Assembly: GCA_019155185.1 (NCBI GenBank)
Contig: CM032797.1
Location: 3,976,881 to 4,040,880, forward strand
Origin: Beaufortia kweichowensis
Taxonomy: Eukaryota; Chordata; Actinopteri; Cypriniformes; Gastromyzontidae
Direction: 5' to 3'
DNA: 64,000 nt
Positions 10,790-23,100 of this stretch are shown here, piece by piece (within the stretch, counting starts at the first letter, position 1; every line of letters begins with the position of its first letter). The translations under genes were made by a program, and so were the position numbers. Under the pieces are notes generated by a model, which was not told the origin of the DNA, made no database searches, and worked only from the letters and a program-made list of their open reading frames with translations.

Positions 10790-10860
10790 GTAAGCTATCA
10801 ATTACTATGGTAAGCTATCAATTACTATGGTAAGCTATCAATTACTATGGTAAGCTGTTT
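10781..10860 (+). repeat. Four tandem 20-bp copies of the V4 splice donor
   Basis: ATTACTATGGTAAGCTATCA is repeated four times, each copy carrying the leader end and its GTAAGC donor. The same array is at 60979-61058. Confidence 0.95.
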
Positions 10861-11556
10861 ATCTGCTGTCTTGTGATGTGTCTCGCACCATGGGTCTGGG
10901 GGAAACAGAATTTCGATGCTCTGTATGTTCTGCACATATAATACAATCCACTTTGACTAATCAAATAGCAATGAAAAGAAATTTGATAAAAGATTTTATG
11001 CAGATCCTAACAAATCCCTTTCTCTCACAATAAGAGTATTAATTGTACATGTATGCATCTGCACTTGAGGTAATAAAATACTCATTTTACTGCACATATT
11101 AATGTGATAGTTCACATTGCGCAAACTGGGATAAGGTGCCATCTTTAAGAGATCATTTATTTACATATACAGACCATTATTTACCAAGTCACATACCCTA
11201 GAACTAAATATCTGTACATGATTCATTGTACATATCTGTACAATGATCTGTACATATCATGTGATAATGTCCAGACCAATGGCAGCAACAATAAATGAAG
11301 CAATGAAAGTTCAGAGAAATATTGATTAGCAATGTCACATATTCACCACAAGGTGGCAGTAGTGCTCACTTGACTTTATCTTTAAAATCATAAATGTTTA
11401 AATAATTCAAGACTACATGAGAAGTAAATGAATTGCACATCAGCAGTGGGTGGAGCAAATATAGAAAGATGTGTGTGTGTGAGACACTGACAGAATGAAG
11501 TTTGTACAGTTTTCTAATGTTTTCTCCTCCCCTTTACACTCAGTATTTCTGAAACA
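10861..11556. other. V4-V5 interval
   Basis: AT-rich; it would hold the V4 V exon if one existed, but no Ig-fold coding sequence is present. Repeated at 61059-61756. Confidence 0.5.
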
Positions 11557-12027
11557 ATGATGTTTCTCTTTACCTGGATAATAATTCAACACATTTTACA
11601 TTGGTAAGAGATCATATAAGTCTTATTTCAGTCAAAATAAAGAAACACTTTAATTAATATAAGCAAACAAATAAAACTACATACATAACGCCTATCTTAA
11701 TTAATTGAGATAATCTTTCTTTTTTTTACAGGAACTTCATTTGCTGATACAATAGAGCCATTGTCTTCAGAGAAACATGTATTTGAGGGTGAAAATGTGA
11801 CTCTCTCTTGTAAATACAGTATCAGTAGTGGTGTTTCTGTTGGCTCTCTTCAGTGGTATCGACAGTATCTGGACAGAGTTTTTACTGTCAGTCACAGAAT
11901 ATTCAAACACATCTGATTCTGCTCTTCGTCTATATTCAAGTGCTGTAAAAGAACTGAAACACGTGTATCTGGAGATCTCATCTGCTGCTCTATCAGACTC
12001 TCATCTGTATTATTGTGCTCTGGTGCC
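11557..12027 (+). pseudogene. V5 (unit 1): frameshifted V segment
   Basis: Leader 11557-11603 has a 4-bp insertion relative to unit 3, so it ends out of phase. V exon 11732-12027 has an extra T in the run after GGACAGAG (about 11878-11884), shifting frame in FR2. It otherwise matches the intact unit 3 copy: VTLSCKY, LQWYRQ and SHLYYCALVP motifs are present in pieces. Confidence 0.85.
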
Positions 12028-12066
12028 CACAGTGACACAAAACACAAACAACACTGTACAAAAACA
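12028..12066 (+). other. V5 recombination signal, consensus
   Basis: Heptamer CACAGTG 12028-12034 (perfect), 23-nt spacer 12035-12057, nonamer ACAAAAACA 12058-12066. Confidence 0.9.
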
Positions 12067-13194
12067 TCATACCCAACATTACATGTATATGACACATATC
12101 TACTGATCAGCTACAACACTTTTAGAAAGTACTGACCACTTTATACAACCGTTTTATAAAGATGCTTTAACCCAGTCATCTACAGTATTCATCTATTTGT
12201 TAAAATCACTAACACGTTTTTGTATTACTATTTTTACCATTTTTTGACTGTTGGGTGTTTTTAGTTTATTTTATTTAGCTTTTTATCTGCAAATGTGATG
12301 CTTCTTTTTGGACTATTGGACAGTGTTCTTGTATCTCAGTTGGCAGAGAATTGTGATAGCAGCTGAAAAGGTCATATGTTTAATTGCCTGTGAACACAAA
12401 TACTGATACTACTGAACTGCAATTACTTTGCATAATATATAAACATCAGCAAAATGTACATTATTTGGTGTTTGTAAAAGCAATTGTGCACAATCAATAT
12501 TAAACTACACTGTAACTGTGAGTAAACTGCAGTGATATATACAGTATATCAGATCATCTGCAGAGCTACTTCTGGTTCTTAAATATGAGGGGAAATTTCA
12601 CACTTTATCCACAAGGGGTCAGCAATGATCTCACCATGTATGACATGCATGTGATATGCTACATACTGTACTGTACAATATACAAACACGTAAAGTCCTG
12701 TGAGATAAGCTCTTTGTACAGATGAATAGCCATTTCTGTTGTTTTAACCAATTCAGCATCTGTGTTTACATGAGATTTGTCTCTCTGTTTTTAATGAGAC
12801 ATTATTATGATAGTATGTACATAATGTACATTTTATTGTCTGTTTTAGTTTACTATCGTAGTAGGTTAACAGTATTTAAAGTAACAAATAATCCCCTTCA
12901 AAACAAGAAACATTTTAAATCATTGTGACATCAAAGTGTGGCCGACTGAACACTGAACACATTTATTGCCTCTTAATGTCTCTTTAAACAAATAAAATAA
13001 AACACTGCATTTCAAATCTACACTTATATTGTTTTCATATTCAATCTGAAATGTTGATCATTCAGAGCTGTTATCATTTCTATACTGTGATCTCATTCAC
13101 TGCAGTTACACAGACAGATAGGAGGAGTCTGTGAAGATTTGAGAAAGAGTAAAGTAATAACTCTGTAACTTTATTCACATCTCACAGTACAAAC
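12067..13194. other. V5-V6 interval
   Basis: AT-rich spacer, repeated at 62260-63384. A TGACATCA decamer-like core lies at 12926-12933, about 260 bp before V6. No gene seen. Confidence 0.5.
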
Positions 13195-13646
13195 ATGATG
13201 ATTCTCTGTGCTCTGATTTTGTTACTGATGATTAAAAGTAAGTGATGTTTACTGCTATTTGCTCTTTTGACATTTGCACATTCAGTAAAGTTAGAGCTTT
13301 GTATTACCTGTTTTTAAAAAACTTTGTATTTAATGTTTTATGCTTGATTTACAGGTGACACATTTGCACAGTCAATAACATCACTGCAAAACAAAACACT
13401 CGCATGTGAAGGAGAAAAAGTCTCTCTGTCCTCTGAATATGAGGGAAATGTAAATAACCTACACTGGTATCGACAGTTTCCAAGATCTAAGCCAGAGTTT
13501 CTGGTGTTGATTTATCCACAGGGATCCACAAGTGATCTTCCTCCTCGCCAAGTCCCTAAAGTTGATAAAAGCAAAAATCATGTGAGTCTGGAGATTTTTC
13601 CTGCTGAAGTAACAGACTCTGCGCTTTACTACTGCGCACTGACGCC
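13195..13646 (+). CDS. V6 (unit 1): open V segment missing the first Cys
   Basis: Leader exon 13195-13237 (MMILCALILLLMIK, phase 1, donor GTAAGT). V exon 13355-13646 is open throughout. FR1 reads GEKVSLSSEY: the codon at 13432-13434 is TCT (Ser) where the conserved first Cys is expected. FR2 LHWYRQFPRSKPEFLVLIY and FR3 ending DSALYYCALTP are well kept. A Cys lies nine residues earlier (LACEGE), not in the canonical position. In IMGT terms this would be an ORF rather than a functional segment. Confidence 0.75.
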
Positions 13647-13684
13647 CACAATGAGAGGAAACTCACTTACACGCTACAAAAACC
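13647..13684 (+). other. V6 recombination signal
   Basis: Heptamer CACAATG 13647-13653, 22-nt spacer 13654-13675, perfect nonamer ACAAAAACC 13676-13684. Confidence 0.85.
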
Positions 13685-15302
13685 CTTTTCAGAAGGGTCA
13701 TATTATTTAAGTCTGTTCAGATCCTAGGGCTTTAAAAAAGCTGAAACCAAATGTTACACTGTACTACAGATGTACATAATACAGACACAGTGTTGAAATG
13801 AATTAGAAAATGAAGTGATTAATTGAAGTGATGAGTAAATGATTATGGATAGACACCTGCTGTTAACAAGCAGAATCACTAAAGCAAAGAAGAAACACAA
13901 ACAACTACAACTGACATACAGTCACACAACATTAGATGAACATCACCTGCAAATAACAGATCAACACAAAATATCTCAAGATATCAAAAGAAAATGATTT
14001 AATAACTTCAGAAACACCATTAACATCTTCACTTATTACAAACCTCTTTGATTTTATTGTAAATCAGCAGGTGTTAGTGTTTAGTTTCCTGTCAATATTC
14101 AGTGCATGTTTTATTGGAAATTAGTTTTAAACTCACAATTAAAATGAGCACGAACATGTAACACTTGTAAAAACATGATCTACTGTAATAACTGCCAACT
14201 GCAAATCACAAAAAAAAATAAAAACGTTTTAGAAATGTTTGAACATGACCCCACAAACAAAACAGTTTTTTTTAATATTATGATATGAATTGTAATATGA
14301 ACATAAAATTTAAAAAGTTAATAAGAATGAAAGAAAAAGTTATAAAGGAAGAAGAATAAAGGAAGATGTTCAAAGACTGTGTGTTGTCAACAGTGCCACC
14401 TGCAGGCTGGAACAGATACTGTACTGTTTGACAACACTATGAGCTTCACAGCTGCTCATCTGCTGCAAACAGACATAATTTGTGTACTAGGAAAACATAT
14501 GTATTATTAATATAATAGATTAAGTTTGTGAACAATTTTTTTAATCATTAATAGATAAGAGACTTTTGATAAAACATAAGTGGCTTAAAGGCCCAGGTAT
14601 AGTCCACTTTGCACGTCCGTCTTCGTCTTGAGTTTCTCTTTAAACGGTCAATTTTCAGCTTGTTGTGGAATGCACATCAACTCTTTTTTGCATATTGTCT
14701 ATGTTTGATTGGAGTCGTTGCTTTGCGAGGTTTCTTTTAGTTTTACATTTGGTTCCTCCACTCATCAGCCCTAATCGTTTTTAGGATTAATCCTAATAGT
14801 TTTAAAACTAACTAGCGGGAGCTTGCAGTTTAACCTGCCATCTTGCTTTGCGGTCCAACCGGAAGTCCAAAATTCTTATTATATTAAAACTCTGTAATCC
14901 TGCAAATTTGAAACCTGAAAATAGCAAGAGGAGAAAGTGCCTGCTGAAGAAGAGTATGTGTCCAGGACACCACAGCCGCCCTCAATATCAACACTGAGGT
15001 TTCATCAGTCAGTTGAATAATAATAATTAGTATTTAGACTTGTACATTCATATATAGATGTTGACTGTCACTGCACAGAGAGCAGAAATGAGTCACTCTT
15101 GTCTGGTGGAAGTGTCATTCTTTCATTTGTAAAGGCCTTTATTTCATATCCTTATATTAATATTGTAAAGGGCTTTATTTCCAATAGTGCATGTCTATGT
15201 GTATTTGTTATTGGTAATTTACACTTACTACAGATTTCTACAACATATGTGTTCAGTGTGTTCACACCTCACAGCACATTCACTTTTCCCAGTCGTCACG
15301 AG
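13685..15302. other. V cluster to NLR spacer, unit 1
   Basis: No coding gene seen. From about 14178 it is repeated in unit 2 directly after the truncated V1 (from 35796), marking the right deletion breakpoint. A block near 14590-14880 is more GC-rich and perhaps an old repeat. Confidence 0.5.
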
Positions 15303-15375
15303 TATAAAATGTGTACTGTACCTTTAAATATGATTTCCTTGTTTGACTCCTCAGGTGACAGGTGAAAGTGAAACT
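15303..15375 (+). promoter_or_regulatory. NLR upstream region: TATA box and ISRE-like motif (unit 1)
   Basis: TATAAAA at 15303-15309 and GAAAGTGAAACT at 15364-15375, a perfect match to the GAAANNGAAACT interferon-stimulated response element. Both are kept in unit 2. A probable non-coding first exon follows, ending at a CACAG/GTGAGA donor at 15538. Interferon control is an inference from the motif. Confidence 0.5.
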
Positions 15376-15878
15376 AATAAATCGGGATCCATTTTGTGAT
15401 TGTGGATTTAGTTTACTGTGTGTGAGTAAACTAAACAGTAAATATGACTGTGTAAATGACATGAAACATAAATGAAGATTTGTAAATGATGATTTTCTAG
15501 TGAGTCATGAGGAAGTGAAGATCAACAGATTTACACAGGTGAGAAATGAACCACTGCAAAACACTGACAACAAATTACACTCACAAACCAAAACTCACAA
15601 GACAACATGAATAAACTTTTATATAATAAACTATCTGCTGCAGTAAGACATCTAATAGCAGTTAGTTATGAATACTTTACACAGCTGCATGTGAAATAAT
15701 GACATCAGTTTTATCCCTGTGTGTCTGATATGATTTAATGAACACATGAACTCCAGACACTAAAATCACAACAACACAAACACATACTGAGACTTTTACT
15801 GTTTTCATCTGAATCATCTGTATGTTTGTGTTCAGTTTCTTTTTTTGCAGATATAAAATCAACATTTGAGCTGCTGTC

Positions 15879-16716
15879 ATGACCTCCAGAAAGAGTCTCT
15901 CTGGAGAAAGTGACACAAACACAATGAACAGGTGAGAGAGTTTCAACAGTTTGTTTTATATATTTTATTAAGTAAATGAACATTAAACTTTCTGAGTCAC
16001 AGTGAAATAAACAGCAGATTCAATCATCAGGTACAAATAACTCTCAAAATTGAATTTATATCACAATATTGTCCAAACAACTTTTAATAACACATTAAAA
16101 TAATGTATAATAAATGAGTTGTGTAATAACTAACATAAAATAAGCACATAACAAAATTCTAGTGTAAAAATGAACACTAGTATAAAATTACTTTTAACGA
16201 TTAATAAATGCTGAAAATGTTGTGTGTTGTCACCAACTTTTTGCTTCATTTACTCTGATCTGAAGAAACTCAGTCGTCTACTGTGAGAAAAGATTATTTA
16301 GAGTTAACATTGAAAACATTGAGAACACTAAGTAAGTTTGCAGTTGTGTAATTGTAACAGTGTGTAATTGTTGTTGTGTTTCAGTTTGTCTCATGGAGAA
16401 TCTCCTGAATTCAGTTGTGTGTCCATGAAGAGTGATCGATCAATGGGTTTTCCTATTAACTTCAGTTCAGGAGACTGTGATGCAGATGTGAGGTGAGAAC
16501 AGTCTGATGATTTAGACGAGTAAATCACTTTAGTTGACCTGTACACTTTACATTACTGACAAATACACACATTCATCATGTGTTTTTACTGTTGTGTGTT
16601 ACATGTCTGAATTTCATTATATGCACAAAAATATTGAATTTATTGTGAAATTACAGTAACACAACTGATGAATCAGACTTTATCAAGAGAAAGCAAATGG
16701 ATTCTGTTTTCCAGGT

Positions 16717-16753
<37 letters not shown>

Positions 16754-17131
16754 CGTCCGTGCGTGCGTGCGCGCGTGTGTGTGGTCTTGGTAAATCCTAC
16801 AACCCTTGCGGGGACATTTTTTGATGCATGTGCATATGTGTGCACACTTGTGAATCCAGCTGTGATTCCATTTTCTGCACACATCAATAATTAAATAAAA
16901 CCTTGTTATGTAAACAATGATTTCAGGATCTTGAGCACAAAATCATCTCTCTGATGAAGAAAGAGCTGAAGATCTTTAAGACACTACTGAGTCCAGATTC
17001 CCCATCATGCTGTGAGAGAGAGGAGGAGGATGATGAAGATCAGATCAGAGTCAGAGAGGATCTTCTGAAGATCACACTGAACGTCCTGAAGAAGATGAAG
17101 CAGACAGACCTCGCCAACAAACTACAGACCA
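15879..17131 (+). CDS. NLR unit 1 N-terminal exons 1-4
   Basis: Exon 1 (53 nt) MTSRKSLSGESDTNTMN; exon 2 (108 nt) with the fish NLR-C motif SCVSMKSDRSMG; exon 3 (58 nt) NTTDESDFIKRKQMDSVFQ; exon 4 (205 nt), starting LEHKIISLMKKELKIF, an acidic helical linker. All have canonical AG/GT borders. No death-fold (PYD or CARD) domain is recognisable. Confidence 0.82.
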
Positions 17132-20100
17132 GTAAGAGCTCTGAGTCATGTGACTATTACATCACTTTACCTTCAGAGGAACAGACACAGAGTCTCTATT
17201 TACTGATTTATTCAGTAAGCATAATGACGTAGTAGAAAACGTGCATGCGCAAATGATAATTCTGTTTTTCGACGATTTACGACACTGCACGATCTGTTCC
17301 ACGCGTGCGCACCTTTGTACCGCGACACTTTCATTCACTCACGGCGAAAGAAAAGAGAAGTTTGTCCTGTTCTTAAGTACAATACTCAAGTAAATATACT
17401 TCACTACTGTCCACCTCTGGTCTCATGTCACTTCTGTGTGCACACTACGCGTTCTTTCAAGTAATTTCCATTGTCAGTTTGAAATACTCTATAACGTTTC
17501 CCCAGGTTTGTTTGTAGTTCTTTCTTTATGTAAGTGCAGATTGTCTAGGCAGAAATGCATATTATGTTCCTTATTGTCTTCTGTAAACACCATTGAAGGG
17601 ATTATTTTCCTCATTTAGATTATATAGATAGATGTATTAGCATATAATATATTATATATATTAGCCTATTACCCATACTAATACAAAATTACTCAATTTA
17701 AAGTTAACTAATATTAGCAGCTTTTAATAAAAAAAAGACACAAACCGTCTTTGACAATACTACTGAACTCGGATCGAAACACGGCAAGTTAAGTAGGCCT
17801 AAAGCCATACAGCAATGAATCGCAGGGGAGTATGGAGGAAACTGAAGGTTTGCAGTGACAAAGTCTCAGACTTTATTCCACATGTAACCAAAATCGTGCA
17901 TGTTCATGTAACAACTCCTTTATTATTTTGGATTGGCAACCACGTAAACACATCGTAATGCATTTTAAAACATCAAAATAGACCCGCCGTGAACTGTTAA
18001 ATTAAAAACACAATGTAGCCTACAAAAAATATGCCGCCAGTTGTGCCGCCTGGCGTCAAGTGTTTCATCGCGATCCATTTCCACCCGCGATCGATCCGCT
18101 TCTGGCGATGCGTGTAATTACGTGGTTCACGGTTTCGTATCACGCGCATGCGCAGAACGGATCGTGCAGGTGGAACGGATCGTGTACTGACAGTGTTCCC
18201 TGTCAAGGGAACTCAACGCTGCATCAGCGTTTGACGCTATGGGAACGCCTTTGCGTGACTGCGTCTGAAGCTCGTGTGTAAAATTGCCGAATGGCTAGAC
18301 TGAACGTCACAGGCGGGTGACGCCAGGACCAGGAAGCTATAAAGGACCTTGGGGCGCACACACATTCAGCTTTTGTGCCTTCAGCTGCGGCGTGTGTGTG
18401 ATTGCTGTTAGCTAGCGGCTCCAAAACGCCAATAATATAGAGAGTGTGTGTGGTTGTGTGACATAAAAAGTGAATATGTCCTTTAGAAAGTGTGTTTCTT
18501 CCTGTGCTCGCTACATCACGGCGGGGATTCACCACGATTTCTGTGTTGTTTGTTTAGGGGTGGATCATGCCCGGCGGGCGCCGAAAAACGCCGACTGTGT
18601 GCATTGTGAAGCCTTCCCCATGCGCACTCTCAGATCTAGACTGGCATGTGTAGATAAACATGCCCAGTCGAGCGGTTCGATGGCGGTGCCGTCTCTGCCG
18701 AGGGCAGAGCGGCGTCTGCTGTCATGGGGATCGCAAATGGATTTAGCGGACAGCGCTTGGAGACGGGCCCCCCTTTCTCCCTCTCTCTCCGCTTCATCCT
18801 CTCTCGCTCTCGGCCAGCAAGCCCGCCTCGCGGTTCCTGCTGCTCATGGGGAGTCCACGCTTTCTGCTATCTTCCTCCGAGGAGGGAGATATGCAGAAAC
18901 ATGGAAACAGGGGAGAGCGAAGAAATTTCACGCCCCATGTATGAGGAATTAGTTGAGGTTGTGACGCTGGCAGTCGCGCGAGTTTAAAATCGACTGGCCC
19001 GATGGAAGTGCAGAGCTCACCAGCCCAGTAAACTGGATGAGCGCTTCCTAAAGCCCAAATCATCACCTCCCCGCCGGGGCTTACCATTTTTCCCAGACCT
19101 GCATAACGAGTTATCAGGCTCATGGACGCGGCCCTATTCTTCTCGCATTTATAACCCCCGTATGTCGGTTTATTCTAACATCGTGGGGGCAAAAGAGCAT
19201 GGTTATATGGCGATGCCGCCGGTGGAACAGACGCTCGCGGGCTATCTGTCCCCCTCCTCGGCATCGTCCTTAAAAGCCCCGGTACACCCATCAAGGCCAT
19301 GCAGAGTAACATCAGCCTTGGTGGTCGTAGACACCATTTTACAATCCAGGGCTCCCTCCACGAGGAAGCTATACGCCTTAAAGTGGGAAGTCTTCTCTTC
19401 CTGGTGTTCAGGTCAGCGTCAAGACCCAGTTAACTGCCCGATCAGCGTGGTGCTGGAGTTCTTGCAGGACCGCTTTTCTTCAGGGCTGATGCCCTCGACT
19501 ATCAATCTCTATGCGGCAGCTATCTCTGCCTTTCATAGCCTTGTTACCGGCCAGTCTGTGGGTCGAGACCCACTGGTCATACGCTTCCTCCGTGGTACTA
19601 GGAGACTAAGGCCTGTGTTGCGTGCCAGGATCCCCACTTGGGACCTGGCGGTGGTACTTCAAGGGTTAGCGGTTGCCCCGTTCGAACCCATTGAGGCCGT
19701 GTCGGCCAAATTCCTGACCCTCAAGACAATTTTCTTGTTGGCAGTATCTTCTCTGAAGAGAGTTGGCGATCTCCAATCTCTCTCAGTTTCTCCGTCATGC
19801 CTGGCATTCGCACCGGGCATGGTTAAGGCTTTTCTCTACCCGAGGGTAGGATATGGGCCTAAAGTTCCCACCAATGTGCCGAGGCACATTACGCTACAAG
19901 CCTTCTGTCCTCCTCCCTTCAAGGATTCGGACCAGGAAAAAGCTAATTTACTGTGTCCAGTGCGAGAACTGCTCCCTTAAGAAAGTCTGAGCAGCTGTTT
20001 GTGTGTTTTGGTTCTCCCGCCGCTGGGCTGCCGGCGACCAAACCAACTCTTAGCAGGTGGATAGTTGAGGCTATTTCACTTGCTTATGAAGCTTCTGGAC

Positions 20101-23100
20101 AGCAGTCTCCACTTTCTGTCAAAGCTCACTCAACCAGGGGTATGGCGGCCTCTAAGGCCTTAAGGTCAGGGGCCACACTCGAGGATGTTTGTAATGCGCG
20201 GCCGGCTGGTCCTCGCCACTCCGTTAAATCGCGCTTTATGATCTGGACCTGGCTTCCACGCCAGGCTCCCACGTATTGCGGCCCTGAGGGGTCCGTCCTT
20301 TCTGAATGACAGCCGGGGTGTCTTGCTATTTATTCTCTCTTGGGGCCTGACTCGAGGGCCAGGACCCCGTGCCAGGGGGCCCCATGCACTTCGCCTTGAA
20401 GGGTCGATGTGAATTGAGACAACGGCCAGCAGAGTCTCGCCGTGTATTCTTTTCTTCTGGTCCTGGCTTGAGAGCCAGCTACCAGTGTCTGGGCTTTACT
20501 CCTGTGCACCTCAGCCAAGGCCCCGAGGGGTCCTGGTGACTCATATCGCATTGGGTGAGCCCATGCGTTGATGCCTGTGTGAATACCGGCCAGTGAATTT
20601 CGTCGAGTATTCCCTGCATGCTTTTACTGTGTCTGGACCGAGGTCCTGTACATTTCTCTTTCGCCCCGAGGGGCTTATTGGGGTTATTAACGGCCAGGAG
20701 ATCTCGCCGTTTTACTCCCTCTCTACAGGTCCTGGCCTGAGGGCCAGGGTCTGGGTTTTTCACCGCCGGGTCAGTTCCTATAGTCGTGCTCTGCGGATAC
20801 ACACTTCCAGGGACTTGCTCGCACGGCGGCGTTGGGATCTCGTTCCCATAGCGTCAAACGCTGACGCAGCGTTGAGTTCCCTTGACAGGGAACGTCTCAG
20901 GTTACGACTGTAACCTTTGTTCCCTAAGAGGGAACGAGACGCTGCGTCTCCCTGCCATACTCCCTGCATCCCTGGGCGCAGCTTCGGCACTATACGCTGA
21001 ATGTGTGTGCGTCCCAAGGTCCTTTTATAGCTTCCTGGTCCTGACGTCACCCGCCTGTGACGTTCAGTCTAGCCATTCGGCAATTTTACACACGTGCTTC
21101 AGACGCAGTCACGCAAAGGCGTTCCCATAGCGTCAAACGCTGACGCAGCGTCTCGTTCCCTCTTAGGGAACAAAGGTTACAGTCGTAACCTGAGACGTTT
21201 TATGTCTGTTTGAAAAGATGATAATGTCTAAATTCATTCATTGAATAGATTAGTTGTCTGTTGTGTGAAGTAGAGAAAGATAAAAGAACAATCATATAAA
21301 AACACACATATATGAATCTGCCTGAAATGTGCCTCAGATGATCATATGTGTTCTTACTCATCTCATGAATGTACTGTTATCACCTGAGCCCAGTTTCATT
21401 TAGTAGCTGTGAAATACTGAGTCAAAGACTGAGTCAAATACTGAGTCAAAGACTGATCAGGGTAACTTTAAATACTTTAAATACTTGAAATACTTTGATG
21501 ATCTAAGAGGATGTCACGTAAATACTTATATACATTTGATATGCTGTAAAGTGCTGTGTTAAATATAAAAACTGATAAATATAATACATTGAACTATTAA
21601 GTAGCATCATAATGAAATAGAATTTATGTTGTATTATATTATGATATATTAGATGTATTTTTACAAAATGTATTTTTATAGTGTTGCCAGTTGTATTTCT
21701 GGTTATCAGAATTAAATCATATGAATAACATACATGTGTTACATGGATTATGCAGTTTTCTCTGTTAATTAATGGGTTGATATGGATACATTTTGATTTC
21801 TCTTCTTTACACAACAGGACTCGCCCCTTTGTGCATGAATAAACACAAAACCAGATTAAAAGAGAAATTTCAGAGAATGAATGAAGGAATATCAAGTCAA
21901 GGAAGCTCAAGACTTGTGAATGAGATCTACACAGAGCTGTACATCACAGAGGGAGGAAGTGGAGAGATGAATAATGAACATGAGGTGAGACAGATTGAGA
22001 CAACATCCAGAAGATCAGAGACACAAGAAACACCAATCAAATGCAATGACATCTTTAAAGTCTTACCTGGACAAGACAAAGTCATCAGAAGTGTGTTGAC
22101 TAAAGGAGTTGCTGGAATTGGAAAAACAGTCTCTGTGCAGAAGTTCATTCTGGACTGGACTGAAGGAAAAACAAATCAGGATGTTCACTTCATATTTCCA
22201 CTTCCTTTCAGAGAACTGAATCTGATGAAGCAGAAAAATATCAGTCTGATGGATCTTCTTCGTCAGCTCTTCACAGATACAAAAGAACTGAGATCAAGAG
22301 ACTTTGATGACTATAAAGTTTTGTTTATCCTTGATGGTCTGGATGAGTGTCGACTTCCTCTAGATTTCTCAAACAATCCGAGTTTGTTTGATGTAAGTGA
22401 ATCAGCTTCAGTGGATGTGCTGCTGACCAACATCATCAAGAGAAATCTGCTTCCTTCTGCTCTGATCTGGATCACCTCTCGACCAGCAGCAGCCAATCAG
22501 ATTCCTCCTGAGTGTGTTGATCAGCTGACAGATGTACGAGGCTTCAATGACCCTCAGAAGGACGAGTATTTCAGGAAGAGAATAAATGATCCGAGTCTGG
22601 CCAACACAATCATCACACACATCAAATCATCAAGAAGTCTGTACATCATGTGTCACATCCCAGTCTTCTGCTGGATTTCAGTCACTGTTCTAGAGACAAT
22701 GTTGAGTGAATCAGAGAGAGCAGAGATCCCCAAGACTCTCACTCAAATGTTCACACACTTCCTGATCTTTCAGACCAAACTGAAGAGCCAGAAGTATGAT
22801 GGGAAATGTGAGGTAGATCTTCAGCAGGCTAGAAAGAGTCTTCTGTCACTGGGAGAACTGGCTTTTCAACAGCTGGAGAAAGGGAACCTGATCTTCTATG
22901 AGGAGGACCTGAGACAGTGTCACATTGATGTCAGAGACGCGTCAGTGTACTCAGGAGTTTGTACTCAGATCTTCAGAGAGGAGTTTGGACTTTATCTGGG
23001 GAAGGTCTTCAGCTTTGTGCATCTGAGCGTTCAGGAATTTCTTGCCGCTTTATTTGTGTTGCTTTCATTTTCTCAACAAAAATCAAAACTCTTCATCAGG

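Larger units (their letters stand above)
18195..21199 (+). mobile_element. DIRS-like tyrosine-recombinase retrotransposon, RT-less
   Basis: A GC-rich 3.0-kb insertion in intron 4. Inverted terminal repeats of roughly 180 bp lie at about 18195-18375 and 20990-21196. An internal complementary region (20841-20948) is the reverse complement of the left end joined to the right end, the DIRS signature, and fixes both termini. Both outer junctions and the inferred circle junction share GTT (18195-18197 and 21197-21199), with no longer target duplication. It contains Gag-like and recombinase remnants but no reverse transcriptase/RNase H. Absent from unit 2. Confidence 0.88.

Noticed and set aside
10781..10860. 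CRISPR-like direct repeats
   Set aside because: Units abut with no spacers, and the genome is vertebrate.
18060..18535. Overlapping small frames on both strands near the DIRS left end
   Set aside because: They result from high GC and inverted-repeat sequence; only the Gag-like frame has recognisable motifs.
19162..20309. Bacterial integrase or prophage
   Set aside because: The recombinase lies between DIRS-type inverted termini, with an internal complementary region and a Gag remnant.
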